Positions 23,678 to 35,686 are shown, counted from the stretch's first letter. The stretch: 64,000 nucleotides of DNA from Leucaena leucocephala (GCA_037074615.1 CM073518.1:5456001-5520000); one strand, 5' to 3'. Numbers and translations are program-made. Notes: generated by a model from the letters alone, not told the origin.

Positions 23678-24266
23678 ACCCTAATTTTAGCTGCAACAGA
23701 TAAAACGACAGTGACACTAACTTGGGTTCTGTCTTTACTAATGAACAACCGTCAAGTCCTGAAGAAAGCAGTAGATGAAGTGGACACACAAGTTGGGGGA
23801 GAAAGGGTATATAGTGGAATCAGACTTGAAGAACCTTCATTATCTGCAAGCCATCGGGAAGGAAACCATGCGCCTTTACCCAGCTGCACCACTGAGTACG
23901 ATTCACTAGTCTATGGAAGACTGCACTGTGGCTGGCTACCACATACCCTCTGGTACTCGTCTCTTGACGAACCTCTCAAAGCTCCACAGAGACCCACGAG
24001 TACACAAAGATCCATTGGAGTTTAGGCCTGAGAGATTCTTCACCACCCACAAGGATTTACATTTTGAATTCATTCCTTTTGGAGCTGGCAGAAGAATGTG
24101 CCCTGGATTCTCCTTTGCACTTCATATAATGCAACTCACTCTTGCTAGTCTCTTGCATGGATTTCATATCGCATCAACTGATAACCAACCAGTTGATATG
24201 AGATAACAGGTTGGATTCAAGTCCTTCTTACCCCACGTCGTCTCTCTCCTCATCTCTACGGGTAAA
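23678..24266 (+). pseudogene. CYP82 pseudogene (unit B), exon 2 only
   Basis: This matches the second exon of the CYP82 units, from TLILAATDKTTVTLTW to the end, after an intact AG acceptor (GCAG at 23674-23677). No first exon precedes it. Lesions are a frameshift after GGERV (about 23810), an in-frame TAG in the residues before MEDCTVAGYH (about 23909), and loss of about five codons (DLRGQ region) before HFEFIPFGAGRRMCPGF. There is also a TAA right after QPVDMR (about 24205) and loss of the GLTSIKASPLQ segment. The heme Cys loop itself is intact, so inactivation came from other changes. It is closest to unit A. Confidence 0.9.
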
Positions 24267-25435
24267 ATTAAATGATGCAACTTAAGGAGATGCCCCTTAA
24301 GTTAAAGGGTTACATACATATTGCTTACGTGCCTTCTCAACTAATAAGAGACTTGGAGCTTGTTAATCTGGTTTTGTTTTGTTTTCAACTTCTTTGTTTA
24401 TTTTAACAATAAATTTTGTAAGAAAAACAATTTTTTATGATGCCAATGAGTAATACAGAGTATGTTTTCACTTATTCATCTAACATCTATTGATGATATA
24501 ATAATATTATAGTATTTAGATTTAAGAAAACGGGTTAGCCGTCATAACCCATAGACTCACAACTCGTCCTAAACCCGCTATTTTTTTTAATTTTTAATAT
24601 TTTTAAAAAATTATTTTTAAATTTTTAAAATATTAATAATTTTTTTTAATGTTATATTAGAATAATAAAAAAATTGTTAATATTATCTTTTAAAAAAATT
24701 TATTTTTTATAAAAAATCTCAAATTTTATAACTATAAATCTAAATAAATATTAATATAATATTAATTAATTATAATATATCAATAAATAAATAATTATTT
24801 TTATTAGTATTTTATAATATAAATATTTAAAATAATATTTAAATAAAATAAATAATAATATTAATAATTAAAAAAATAAAAAAGACTCGCGGTCCCAGAT
24901 GCCAGCTTGAACCTACCCATTTTTATTGGCTCTAAATTCAACTTCCAACACGTGAATGTACTACAGGATCTGCTCTGCTTCAGTTTGCCAATGCAGAGAC
25001 GACCGTTCACCACCACCACAAACGTCCATCTCCAACACCATCTTCCCCCGGAGTTGGACAGCGAACGCACGTGGCAATGCCGCCTCCTTTAATCCCAATG
25101 ATTATTGATAATTAATTCTTCTAATAATTAATTGATTGATTATTGATAATTAAGATTAATAGAGGACGGAGATGTGCCCATGGATATATCGATAACTCCA
25201 ATGCCTAGGAAACTTGAACGTAGTAAAACGTGCAATTTGTTCATTTCTTTGAACAGTTAGTCCTCATTTATGAGATACAAAACAAAATTAAAAATTTGCA
25301 TGTCCACAACCTCGCCCTCCATCTTGTCAGTACTCTATTTGAAAGCTTTTTTCCCTAAGCCTTCCACCCATTTTAAGTGGTCTCTTCTCCTTTGCAAAGT
25401 GCCGTAACCACTAAGCAGCACCGGATACAGTGGCC
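24267..25435. other. Spacer: CYP82 3' flank, AT-rich block and unit C promoter
   Basis: 24330-24440 repeats the P450 3'-flank block (AGAGACTTGGAGCTTGTTAA). 24580-24880 is extremely AT-rich. About 25360-25435 is nearly the same as the region just upstream of unit D (GCAAAG, CCGTAACCACTAAGCAGCAC, GATACAGTGGCC), so units C and D share their promoter by duplication. Confidence 0.6.
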
Positions 25436-25643
25436 ATGGACCTCATAATCTCCACACAATCAATCATTCCGCTTACCATACTTGGATTCTTTCTCTTTCT
25501 CTATGCTATCTTCTTCGTATGAAGAAGCAGTAGAAACAAAACTACACCCAGAAAGCCACCACCGGAAGCAGGCCATGCATGGCCTGTGATCGGGCACCTC
25601 CGCCTCTTAGGCGGGCCAGAGCCACTGCACATAGAACACTGTC

Positions 25644-26007
25644 TGAGAAGAACTGGAAGCAATACAGTAGTACCTGTGAATCAGAGAACACTGTCAGATA
25701 AATAACAGGTTCTTCCAGCTGGTGATTAGGCACAGTGATGGCAACTTGTTAACGGCCGTCACCAGTGGGGAACATTCGAGAGTGAGCTGAGAAACTAGGG
25801 TTTTCGCTCTGGACTCAATAATAATTATTTCACAACAATTCACAAATGTTAATTGTTAATTTCCACCATCAGGAAACTAACCTTAAATAAACTGAGTCCC
25901 TAACCCACCTTGGACTGGGCCCAATGACCACGGGCCACACTCAAAAATATTTATTAATTATCCTAATTAATATCTAAATAGTTATATATTATAATAAATA
26001 TCTCACA
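25644..26007 (-). repeat. Copia 3' LTR, truncated (364 bp)
   Basis: It matches 32651-33014 with about 13 substitutions counted by eye (mostly C/T and G/A). It lacks the outer 117 bp present in the other LTR. The inner end is TCTCACA. Confidence 0.9.
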
Positions 26008-26344
26008 TTCTCCCACTTGGCCCGTATACTCAATGTCATTGCCCTGTCTAGGTACACTGATGTCATGCTACAAGAATCATGGCGATAAGTCCCCTATGAT
26101 CGAGTATTACCTTCCATGTATTACAGGTAGCACCATCACTTAATGGGTATCACAATATACATGAACTCAATGTTCATTCTGTTCCTGTCTCAATGTTTAT
26201 CAATTTCAACAGCACAAATATATACAATCACAAATTTAAAATGATAAACCTCAAAATATAATTTCATTGCTCATACCTCCACTAATCAAAAGTTGGACGA
26301 AGTCCCATATGAGGTACATGTGTCACAAAGACGTTCGGCTTCAA

Positions 26345-27812
26345 TCATTTCGTCAAAGGATCAACCAACATATCCAATGTACTGATGCGTTCAACGGAAA
26401 CCTGGCCATCCTGAACCCTTTCTCTCAAGCAAAGGAATTTAAGTTCGACAAACTTGCTACGACTCTTATTCCTTTTGTTGTTCGCTATGGCCACCGCAGC
26501 TGCGTTATCACAGTACATTCTGATTGGCTTAGAGACTGAATCCACAATCTTAAGCCCAGCAATGAAATTCCTTATCCAAATAGCTTGTGAACTTGCTTCA
26601 AAACACGCAATATACTCAGCATCACCGGTAGAAGGAGCTGTTTGAGTTTGCTTAACGCTCCTTCACGATATAGCTCCTTCTGCCAATAGGAAGATGTATC
26701 CAGATGTAGACTTGTTAGTGTCTACGCATCCTCCAAGATCTGAATCTGAGTATCCAATTACGTCCAGATTGTCTGTTCTCCTATATGTGAGCATGAAGTG
26801 TTTAGTACCTTGTAAGTACCTAAACACCTTCTTCGGAGCCGTCCAATGTGCTTCCCCAAGATTACTTTGGTATCTTCCCAACATACCCACAGCAAAAGCG
26901 ATGTCAGGTCTTGTACAAACCTGTGCATACATCAAGCTTCCTACCGCTGAGGCATATGGGACCCTTTCCATCTGTTTCCTTTTAAGCTCAATTTCAGGAC
27001 ATTGCTTTAGACTGAATTTATCTCCCTTTTTAATAGGAGCCACGTTATATGAACAGTTCTGCATTTTGAATCGCTCAAGAATCTTGATAATGTAGGCCTC
27101 TTGAGACAAGCCTACAAGACATTGGGTTCTATCTCTATAGATCTTTATGCCAATGACATAAGATGCCTCACCCATGTCTTTCATGTCAAAACTCTTAAAC
27201 AGAAACTGCTTCACCTCACGCAATAAACCCAGATCATTGGTAGCAAGTAGAATGTCATCCACATACAAAATCAAGAATACGATCTTGCTCCCACTAGCCT
27301 TGTGGTATATACAGTCATCCATGATGTTCTCAACAAAACCAAATGATGTGATCACTTCATGGAACTTCAAGTACCACTGCCGCAAAGCCTGTTTCATACC
27401 ATATATTGATTTCTTCAACTTGCATACCAAATGTTCTTTCTCTTCTGCAACAAATCCCTCAGGCTGTTTCATATAGACTTCTTCCTCCAGTTCACCATTG
27501 AGGAAAGCAGTCTTCACATCCATTTGGTGCAACTCTAGATCAAAATGCGCAACCAATGCCATGATGATACGGAATGAATCTTTCTTAGATACAGGTGAAA
27601 ATATTTCACTGTAATCGATTTCTTCCACTTGAGTGAATCCCTTAGCAACCAACCTAGCCTTGTATCTATCGATGTTGCCTTGTGAGTCTCTCTTAGTTTT
27701 ATAAACCCATTTACAGCCAATGGCCTTAGACCCACTAGGCAACTCTACAAGTTCCCAAACATGATTGTTTGCCATGGAATTCATTTCATCAATCATAGCA
27801 TCATGCCATAAC
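26345..27812 (-). pseudogene. Copia reverse transcriptase and RNase H region
   Basis: Reading on the minus strand, WHDAMIDEMNSMANNHVWEL enters the RT domain (GCKWVYKTK, ARLVAKGFTQ, MDVKTAFLNGELEEEVYM). The catalytic YVDDILLA is present. GYSDSDLGGCVDTNKSTSGY begins the RNase H domain. A stop (TGA for the usual Trp, about 26661) follows AEGAIS. The rest of RNase H (RMYCDNAAAVAIANN) is recognisable down to about 26345. Enzymatic motifs survive, but the frame is broken. Confidence 0.9.
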
Positions 27813-27815
27813 TTA

Positions 27816-28293
27816 GGGCTTGTTTGGCACGGGGTATTTGGGGGGGAGGGATGGGGGAGGGAGGGATTTTACTTCCCTCCCCTTGTTTGGCTCATTACAA
27901 AATTGAGGAGGGGAGGTAAAATTTTTTAAAAGTTTCCCTCCCCCCTCCAACTTTACTTCCCCTCCAAAATTGGGGGAATTTGGAGGGGAAGTGTGATATT
28001 ATTATTATATAATATTTATATACCCATAATTTTTTTAATATCCTAATATTACTCTTATATTATATTTTATTAAAATATTATGTAAAATAATATAAGGTAA
28101 ATTTGTCTATATAAAAGTATTTTCCCTCCTTTTCCTTCTTGAACCAAATAAGGTAATATGAAAATCCCTCCCCTCCTCTCCCTTAATGTTAATCCAAACA
28201 AGGTAATAATAAAATCCCTCTTTTTTCCTTCCTTTCCTTTCCTTTCCTTTCCCTCTATTAAAATCCCTCCCCTCCGTTGAGCCAAACATACCC
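27816..28293. mobile_element. Tourist-like MITE inserted in the copia pol gene
   Basis: It is 478 bp with ends GGGCTTGTTTGGC and GCCAAACATACCC (13-bp inverted repeats, two mismatches). It is flanked by TTA at 27813-27815 and 28294-28296. Removing the element and one TTA rejoins the pol frame exactly (minus-strand residues AMKSANS, then KLWHDAM). TWA target duplications are the PIF/Harbinger signature. The interior is rich in GGGAGGG and CCTTTCCTTTCC runs. Confidence 0.93.
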
Positions 28294-28296
28294 TTA

Positions 28297-29564
28297 GAGT
28301 TCGCACTCTTCATAGCCTGAGTAAACGATAAATGATCATTCTCAACACTTACATCACAGTCAACTTCAGCAGAATATACTACATAGTCATCAGGTAATGC
28401 CGGTCTTCTCTCTCTAGTTGACCTCCTCAATTCAACCACTTGGGTTAATTCAGGTTGCTGAATAAGGACATCCTCTATCACATCTTGTGGTGGTTCTACT
28501 TGTGTGATAGGTTGACCATCCGGTATGTGTCCATCTTGTTCAGCATCTTCAACTTGAGCAACATGGTCTACATCACGTTCAATGTCAATCCTAACAGTAG
28601 GAATGTCAATCTCAACTGTAGGATGATCATCAACTATCGATGTCCCCTCATGAACGATGTCAGTGGTGCGCTCTATGTGATCATCTAGTGGACAATCACT
28701 CCCACTAATCACATCATTCTCAAGAAACTTGGCATTCCTAGACTCAACAAACCTTTTAGAAGGTGGATGACAATAAAACTTATAACCCTTAGACTTCTCC
28801 GCATAGCCTACAAAGTAAGCTCTAATAGTCTTGGGGTCCAGCTTCTTCTCTTGTGGATTATACACTCTTACTTCAGCAGGACAGCCCCATACCTTGAAAT
28901 GATTTAAACTAGGTTTTCATCCTTTCCAGATTTCAAAGGGTGTCTTGGACACTGCCTTTGTTGGAATCCTGTTTAATATGTATGTGGCTGTCTTGAGTGC
29001 TTCCTTCCACAAAGAAGATGGTAGTTTGGAGCTACTCATCATGCTCCTAACCATATCCAGCAAGGTCCTATTTCTTCTCTCAGCTACACCATTCATGTCA
29101 GGTGATCCAGGCATAGTATACTGGGCTACTATACCTTGCTCTCGAAGAAAATCAGCAAATGGACCTGGCTCTTGTCCTTCACTAGTGTATCTGCCATAGT
29201 ACTCACCACCACCATCTGATCTCATGATCTTGATTGGTTTCCCAATCTGTTTTTCTACTTCCGCTTTATATTCCTTGAAAACATCTAGTTCCTCACTTTT
29301 ATTATAAAACATGTAGACATACATGTATCGTGAGTAATCATCAATAAATGTGATAAAGTACTTTTGACCATGCGCAGTCAAATCAGGGCAACAAATGTCC
29401 GTGTGTACAATTTCTAGCAATTCAGAACTTCTCTTAGCCCCTTTATGTGACTTATTGGTCTGCTTATCCCTAATGCAGTCCACACAAGAATCAAACTCCG
29501 AATGGTTCAAAGATGGAAGGATTCCTTCTTTGTTTAACCTTTTGATTCTATCAACGGAGATATG
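28297..29564 (-). pseudogene. Copia integrase and pol linker region
   Basis: On the minus strand the integrase core shows HTDICCPD, FIDDYSRYMYVY, IMRSDGGGEY and PDMNGVAERRNRTLLDM (the D, D and E catalytic region). A stop follows FEIWKG (28917), and the frame resumes as VYNPQEKKLDPKTIRAYFVG through the acidic linker RRSTRERRPALPDDYVVYSA. There are two stops in the polyprotein: this one and the one at about 29566 before HISVDRI. Confidence 0.88.
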
Positions 29565-30461
29565 TCACAATCTCTTATGCCACAGGCTATAAGAATTCTC
29601 ATCGATGACACTTCTCTTAGTACCACACGAAACAATAAAAGATTGAGGCGAATCAGAAATAATTTTAAATAAGCCATCAATCATAACTAAATTCGCAATC
29701 AAAACAGAATCATTTTTCAAAGTCATAAGTTTCTTAGAAAGAACTAAATGATAATCAAATGGAATGAGTTTTGACATAGAAATCAAATTCCTTTTGTAAG
29801 AGGGAACATAGAAAACATCATAAAGTTCCAAAACATGATTATTTGAAAAGGTTATGCGAAAAGTTCCAACGGTTTTCACAGGATCTCCTCTCCCACTGCC
29901 TGAAAGGACAGATTCCTCATTGGGATGTGGAGGCCTGCTTGACAGAAAGCCCTGCATGGTAGTCGAAATGTGGATCATCGAACCAGTGTCAATCCACCAA
30001 GTGTCATCATTAACGCTAGAAAAATTAGATTCAAAAGTAACACACGATGAAAGCATACATCTCATCTCCATTACATGTCGCCTCACACCGCCAATACCTG
30101 TAAGCCTCTTAGCACATAAATCAGACACGATGGCACCACCCATCTGCTTGTCTGTCAGCTTGAATTGCTTATCTAAGGCTTCCAGGTACCCTTTGACTGT
30201 ATCGCACTTAGGGACTGCTCCCCTAATGCTTCTGGTGATCCTTTGTTGCATAAACAGAAGAGATGAGCGGTTACTCCGCTCCCACAAATTATACCTCTCC
30301 TTTGCCTCTCTATCATTGGAGGCATCATCAGGTCTCAGAGGTTTTTCATACCTCAAGGCATAATCCAAGTCCAAGAAATCAAGCTGCAGCAAAACATCAT
30401 CTCTCCAGTCAGCATAGTTAATGCTGCCATCCAAGATTGTTTTGTTGCTTACATCAGCCAT
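29565..30461 (-). pseudogene. Copia gag-protease region, zinc knuckle missing
   Basis: Starting ATG at 30461 (minus), MADVSNKTILDGSINYADWR and GYLEALDKQFKLTDKQMG are gag-like. The sequence then jumps from RRHVMEMRCMLSSCVTFESN to the protease WWIDTGSMIHIS with no CCHC zinc knuckle between, so a segment was deleted. The Asp-Thr-Gly of the protease is present. The frame ends at a TGA after SYSLWHKRL. Confidence 0.88.
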
Positions 30462-30740
30462 AATCCTAGAGGTAGCAATTGAATCTGCAAATTAAAAACA
30501 GACAAATATACAAATAAGCTCACGAGTAAAAATTTGAAGCAATCACAAGTCACTGTGCCATATATGCATGCCTATCTCAAATGTAGCACGCAAACAATAT
30601 AAATACGTATCACCAATGTCTACCTGTGGGCAAAGACATTAGCATAGCATGTATTTATCTCAAGTGATGGGACTAGAACGCATTTGTAATTATCTAATAC
30701 CTGTGGGCTACTTAGAAAATAACAAGGCCATTCTATCCCA

Positions 30741-31205
30741 CCCTAATTAAATGTACAATTATGAGATATCTACCTGTGGGCAAAGATAAATCTTAGCTAC
30801 ACATTTAATTACAATTGATATTTTAAATCCATATGTGATTAATTAATGCATGCAAGAGATTCAATAAACAAGGATGCTGTGGCTACTCCTCAAAGAACTG
30901 CACGCTAATCACAAATATCATTCATGTGCATTGAAAATTCAAATATGCACAACATAATGGAGCAATTAATTCTCCCATAATTAAATGTATAATTATGAAA
31001 TATCTTCCTGTGGGTAAGGATAAATCATAACTATACAATTAATTACAAGTGATATTTTAAATCCATATGTGATTAATTAATGCATGCAACAAAATCAATA
31101 AACAAGGATGCTGTGGCTACTCCTCAAGAAATTGCACACTAATCACAAATATCACTTTACGTGCATATAACTCCAAATATACACAACATAATGGAGTATT
31201 TAACA
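30741..31205. repeat. Direct duplication of about 235 bp in the copia leader
   Basis: The block containing TGATATTTTAAATCCATATG, TGATTAATTAATGCATGCAA, AACAAGGATGCTGTGGCTAC and TCACAAATATCA occurs twice in a row (about 30741-30970 and 30980-31205), with modest divergence. CCTGTGGGCAAAG-type motifs also recur at 30626 and 30773, so an older copy may precede. Confidence 0.8.
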
Positions 31206-31888
31206 AATTAATTTAATCAATAAATGTGACTAATTTAATCAACAAATATGACTAAATAATTTAATTTAAATTCTACCACTATTCCATTCACCCAAAAAAT
31301 GTTTAATAAATTAATTTCAACTCAAAAGATTTTTACAAAAATTAAATAGTTAATTTAATTGCCAAAGGAGAAATTAATACATAAAAATAGGCAATTAAAT
31401 AACATAAAAAATAAAATTTGTAAACACATTTTCTAAATATTTAAATAATAGAGAAATTAATTTAAATATTTACAGTGTATATAATAGTAATCAAAATATT
31501 CTGCAAAATCAAATTAAATGGCCAAAAATATTTTTCTGGAAATAAAACGAAATGGCCCTATACACAAGAGTATAAAACAGGACCCAAAATAATTTTTCAG
31601 AAAAATCCAGGCCCAAAAATATTTTCCAGAAATAACACAAAAAAAAAATTACTTCAGTCCAAAAATCAGCCCAAAACACGAGGCCCAATCTGATCTTTAA
31701 AAAAAAGAATAAATAACAGCAACCCAAAATTACGAAGGGCCAACAGACTTTTTTTTTTGGTCAGATGGCCCAAGATTCTTGCAGCCCATAACAATTAAAA
31801 AAAATCATTTCGTACAGCCCAAAGGTCCACGGCCCAGCAGAAAGCCTTTTTTTTTTGGAAATTGAACAGAAGGCAGAAAACGTTTAGT

Positions 31889-31973
31889 GAAACGGTGCGT
31901 TTCGGCTTGGGGCCAAAACGCACCGTTTCGGGCTTTGTTCAACGCTGGATGGGTCGGGTTAACCTAACCCGAC
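31889..31973. repeat. Two perfect short inverted repeats in the GC-rich leader
   Basis: GAAACGGTGCGTTT (31889-31902) pairs with AAACGCACCGTTTC (31916-31929): 14 bp arms and a 13-nt spacer. A second palindrome has GTCGGGTTA (31953-31961) and TAACCCGAC (31965-31973) with a 3-nt spacer. They could fold as RNA hairpins in the element transcript. Function is unknown. Confidence 0.8.
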
Positions 31974-32533
31974 TCAGCAACCCGTGAGGCAAGGGACAGC
32001 GGCCGCAAGAATTCTCCAGACCACAGCGACGCCGGCGTTCTGCTGCAGGAAGCCATGGCCGCCGACGCCATTCCAGAGCGCATCACCGGCGAGCTTCACG
32101 GGGAATGTGCTGCTGTTCTCCCACGGTGATTCTCGCCGTCATGGCAACCTGCACGGCTACTCGATCTCCGTGTGTCAGTGACTGTGACGACGGTTCCTGC
32201 TCGTCCAGCAACGGCAACGCCAGCAAGCTTTTTCTGACACTCACGGCTATTTTTCGGCGGTCTCCACGCCATACGACAGTGTCTGTTCTTTCTGTTTGCA
32301 GCGAGTTTCATGGCGGTGGCGAGCCACGGTGACTTCTCGGCTACACGATGACGAGTCTCCTTCCCTCTCTCACTCTCGCCGCGACAGTCAATTGAAGAAA
32401 AGGTTATAAAAAATGATGAATTATGATATATAGGGTTCCATATATTCCTTATTCTTTCCCAGAGTGTTACTCATAAAGAATAAAGATCAATAAACAAGGC
32501 AAGGTGATTTGAAAACCAAGCTTTGATGTCACA

Positions 32534-33014
32534 TGTTAGAAAATAAACATCTCAAAGGCACAATAATCAATCCAGATTATCATACATGCAAATATAAGAT
32601 GCAGCGGAAACTTTAAATTACCTCTTGCCATTACTTTACTGATCTAGATCTGAGAAGAACTGGAAGCAATACAGTAGTACCTGTAAATCAGAGAACACTG
32701 TCAGATAAATAACAGGTTCTTCCAGCTGGTGATTAGGCACAGTGATGGCAACTTGTTGACGGCCGTCACCAGTGGGGAACCTTCGAGAGTGAGATGAGAA
32801 ACTAGGGTTTTTGCTCTGGACTCAATAATAATTATTTCACAATAATTCACAAATATTAATTGTTAATTTCCACCATCAGGAAACTAACTTTAAATAAACT
32901 GAGTCCCTAATCTACCTTGGACTGGGCCCAATGACCACGGGTCACACTCAGAAATATTTATTAATTATCTTAATTAATATCTAAATAGTTATATATTATA
33001 ATAAATATCTCACA
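32534..33014 (-). repeat. Copia 5' LTR, complete (481 bp)
   Basis: On the plus strand it runs from TGTTAGAAAA (32534) to ATCTCACA (33014), that is TG...CA ends. On the minus strand it begins TGTGAG and ends CTAACA, and the degenerate primer-binding region follows at once. The first 117 bp (32534-32650) have no partner in the other LTR. Confidence 0.85.
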
Positions 33015-34453
33015 TGCTTCACCGTGAATGACCGCGCCTTCGCCAGCCGTCCCAAAATCCTAGCCTTCGAAATCATGGGCTACAATTCCCGCATGTTCGG
33101 CACCAGTCCCTACGGACCCTACTGGCGTCACATTCGCAAAATCACCACCCTCGGGGTGCTCTCCAACCATCGCCTAGAGATGCTCCAACATGTGCGAGAG
33201 TCCGAGGTTAAGTCGGCCATGAAAGATACCTATAACCGTTGGTCGGAGTTGAATAATAATGGTGGTGATCGGAATTCGCAATCAGAGCCTCTTTTGTGCG
33301 AGTTGAAGAAATGGTTTGGAGACATATCCTTCAGTGTTGTGCTTAGAATGGTGGCAGGGAAACGATTAGAGGAAACTGGAGAGAACATAACTGCACGGAA
33401 AGCACTGAGGGATTTCTTCAAACTGTCTGGAGGGTTCGTGATATCAGATGTGTTGCCGTATTTGAGGTGGCTGGATTTGGGAGGCAAAGAGAAGGCCATG
33501 AAGAAGACAGCAAAAGAGTTGGACCAGTTTGTTCAGTTTTGGGTGGATGAACACAGACGCAACAGGGAAGCTTGTTCAGCGCAAGGCAAGTCTAAGCATG
33601 GCGACTTCATGGACGTGCTTCTTTCCATCGTCGATGAAGCTGGAGTGATTGACGGCCACGATGCTAATACTATCATTAAAGCTACATGCCTGGTCAGTCC
33701 TTCACACTTTATATTATCTTTAATCCTTTTTATATTTATATTTGTTTTTTAATTTTTACCTTATATTATGTCACTTCAAACATCCATATTCTTCACTGAG
33801 GTGAACCTTGCGAATTCAAAGTTGAATGGGAAACTTGCAGGCCTTAATTCTTGGTGCGGCGGACACAACCACAGTGGCACCGATTTGGGCTGTTTCTTTA
33901 CTTGTGAACAATCCTCAAGTCCTAAAGAAGGCAGCGCATGAATTAGACATGCAGGTTGGGAAAGAAAGGTTAGTAGTGGAATTAGACTTGGAAGCAATTC
34001 TCAAGGAAACCATGCTTCTGTACCCACCTACACCAATGAGTGTGGTTCATGAATCTGTGGAACAGTGGAAGGTTGCACTGTGGCTGGCTACCATATACCC
34101 TCTGGACGCGTCTCTTGACCAACGTTTCAAAAATCCATCGAGATCCACGAGTATATCAAGATCCATTGGAGTTTAAGCCTGAGAGATTCCTCACCACCCA
34201 CAAGAATGCAGACTTTAGAGGGCAGCATTTTGCACTGATTCCCTTTGGAGCTGGCAGAAGAATTTGTGCCGGAATCTCATTTGCGCTCCTAATGATGCAA
34301 CTCACACTTGCGAATCTGTTGCATGGCTTTGATATTGCAACTCCTGAAAACCAACCAGTGGACATGCGAGGACAAGCTGGGCAGACCAACATGAAAGCCT
34401 CACCCCTCAACGTGCTTCTTACCCCACGTCTTCCTCATCATCTCTACGGATAA

Positions 34454-35686
34454 AAGCAGACATTAAGGGGAGGATCAAGCTGTCATGTTAATTAGCTGCA
34501 TATCGTTGTATTTGAGATCTATAAATAAAACCTCGCTTGTATTTCTCTCTCTCTCTAAGCATATAAAAGGCTAATGCATAAACAATATGTAATTATAAAT
34601 GATGTGTAGTATAGAGAACCCAAGAGCACAAAAAGTCAACATGTAGTAAATGACATTGCAACCCCTCATAATGAGGCAGGGGATAGGGGGGAACACGTCA
34701 GACGTTTTTTTTTTTTTGAATTTTTTTTTAGAAAAAAGTTACACTAAGATTTAAAAACAAAGACAAAAGTTTTTTCTACTTATATAATATCAATATTAAG
34801 CATGATAAATTATTAATTACTTTTAAACATAAATTTAAACATTAAAAAATTAAAATATTTTTTTAAATACTATAACTAAATCTATAATAAAATAATATTT
34901 CTCAAACATCTAACATGTTATCACATGTCTTACTAACATCAATACCTCCCCACTCCAAGTCCTTCTTAGCCCACTTCTCTCCCGGCCCTCATCTCTATGT
35001 TTATAATTATGGTCGTCGGACGGGGGAAAGCTCTATAATTTCTTTCACATGTTATGTAATACTCCTCATATCCTATTCATACAGGAGAGGAGGGAGAGTT
35101 TTTTTTTTTTTATCTATAAACCATGTCATTAAATTTTTTTATATAAATATATAATTTTATTTTTTTATTTATTAAATAGAGATGAAGTTAAAAAATTTTA
35201 AATTTTAATTAAGGTAGAATTAATGAAATTAAAAAAATTATTTTGGTGAAACATATTAATTAGAAGTAATTTATAAATAAAATATATTATACTTTTCTTA
35301 CGTAAAGATTTGAATTCTATGTTAGAAAGCCAGCTAGATTAAGAAACTACATTTTAGTACCATATTGGACAACAACTCTATTTTCAACAATTTAATTACT
35401 TTGTCCTCTTGTCCAATGTCCATATCCCTTACATATCCAGTAGTTTCTGTGCACTACTGTTGGTTCTTCTCACTAATGGGGCCAAGCTATTGTCTTGGTT
35501 TTGTCTCATTATATATTAATTTATTGGAAGAGAGAGCCTCCACCAGGGATACTCATATCCAGAGTTCAATGGTTGCACGTATATGTATACATTCATATAT
35601 ATTGTTTACTTGCCTTCTCAAGTAAGAGACTTGGAGCTTGTTAATCTGGTTTTGTTTTCAACTTCTTTGTTTATTTTAACAATGCA
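34454..35686. other. Spacer downstream of unit C
   Basis: AT-rich, then a P450 3'-flank block at 35365-35690 that matches 22890-23045 and 24330-24412. No exon is visible. Confidence 0.55.

Larger units (their letters stand above)
30462..32533 (-). other. Long untranslated leader of the copia element
   Basis: About 2 kb lies between the gag start and the 5' LTR on the minus strand, long for copia. It has three parts: a duplicated AT-rich block (30741-31205), an AT-rich middle (31205-31860) and a GC-rich segment (about 31880-32400) with inverted repeats. The GC-rich part has short open frames on both strands (31984-32332) with no recognisable product. It may be captured host sequence. Confidence 0.6.
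25644..33014 (-). mobile_element. Ty1/copia LTR retrotransposon, defective
   Basis: This 7.4-kb element on the minus strand has LTRs, a polypurine tract (AAGTGGGAGAA, minus strand, just inside 26008) and a degenerate primer-binding region beside the other LTR (GTGACATCAAAGC, minus strand, compare GTATCAGAGC). Coding order on the minus strand is gag-protease, integrase, reverse transcriptase, RNase H, which is the copia order. It is disabled by stop codons, loss of the gag zinc knuckle and a MITE insertion. The left LTR is truncated, and 99 bp of target P450 are gone at that same edge. There is therefore no target duplication: a deletion spanned the junction, leaving a 10-base filler GAACACTGTC. 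Confidence 0.93.
25436..34453 (+). pseudogene. CYP82 pseudogene (unit C), split by a copia element
   Basis: The pieces are 25436-25633 (N-terminus to EPLHI), 33015-33692 (from CFTVNDRAFASRP to KATCL) and exon 2 at 33841-34453. The copia element sits between the first two. Compared with unit D, 99 bp of P450 (D coordinates 38369-38467) are missing at the junction. Other lesions are TGA at codon 29 (25520-25522) and loss of KNLPYLQ in exon 2. The ExxR Arg is lost (KETMLLYP, near 34015). An 8-base insertion partly repeats GTGGAA near 34060, and one base is missing in the PSGTRLL codons near 34105. The intron is only 148 bp, versus 751 bp in unit D. It is closest to unit D (GDISFSVVLRMVAGKRLEE, end PHHLYG). 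Confidence 0.93.

Noticed and set aside
27835..28260. G-rich runs as a regulatory G-quadruplex
   Set aside because: GGGGGG runs are confined to the MITE interior and are explained by it.
31984..32332. Small genes in the GC-rich copia leader
   Set aside because: Overlapping frames on both strands, no recognisable protein; noted only as possible captured DNA.
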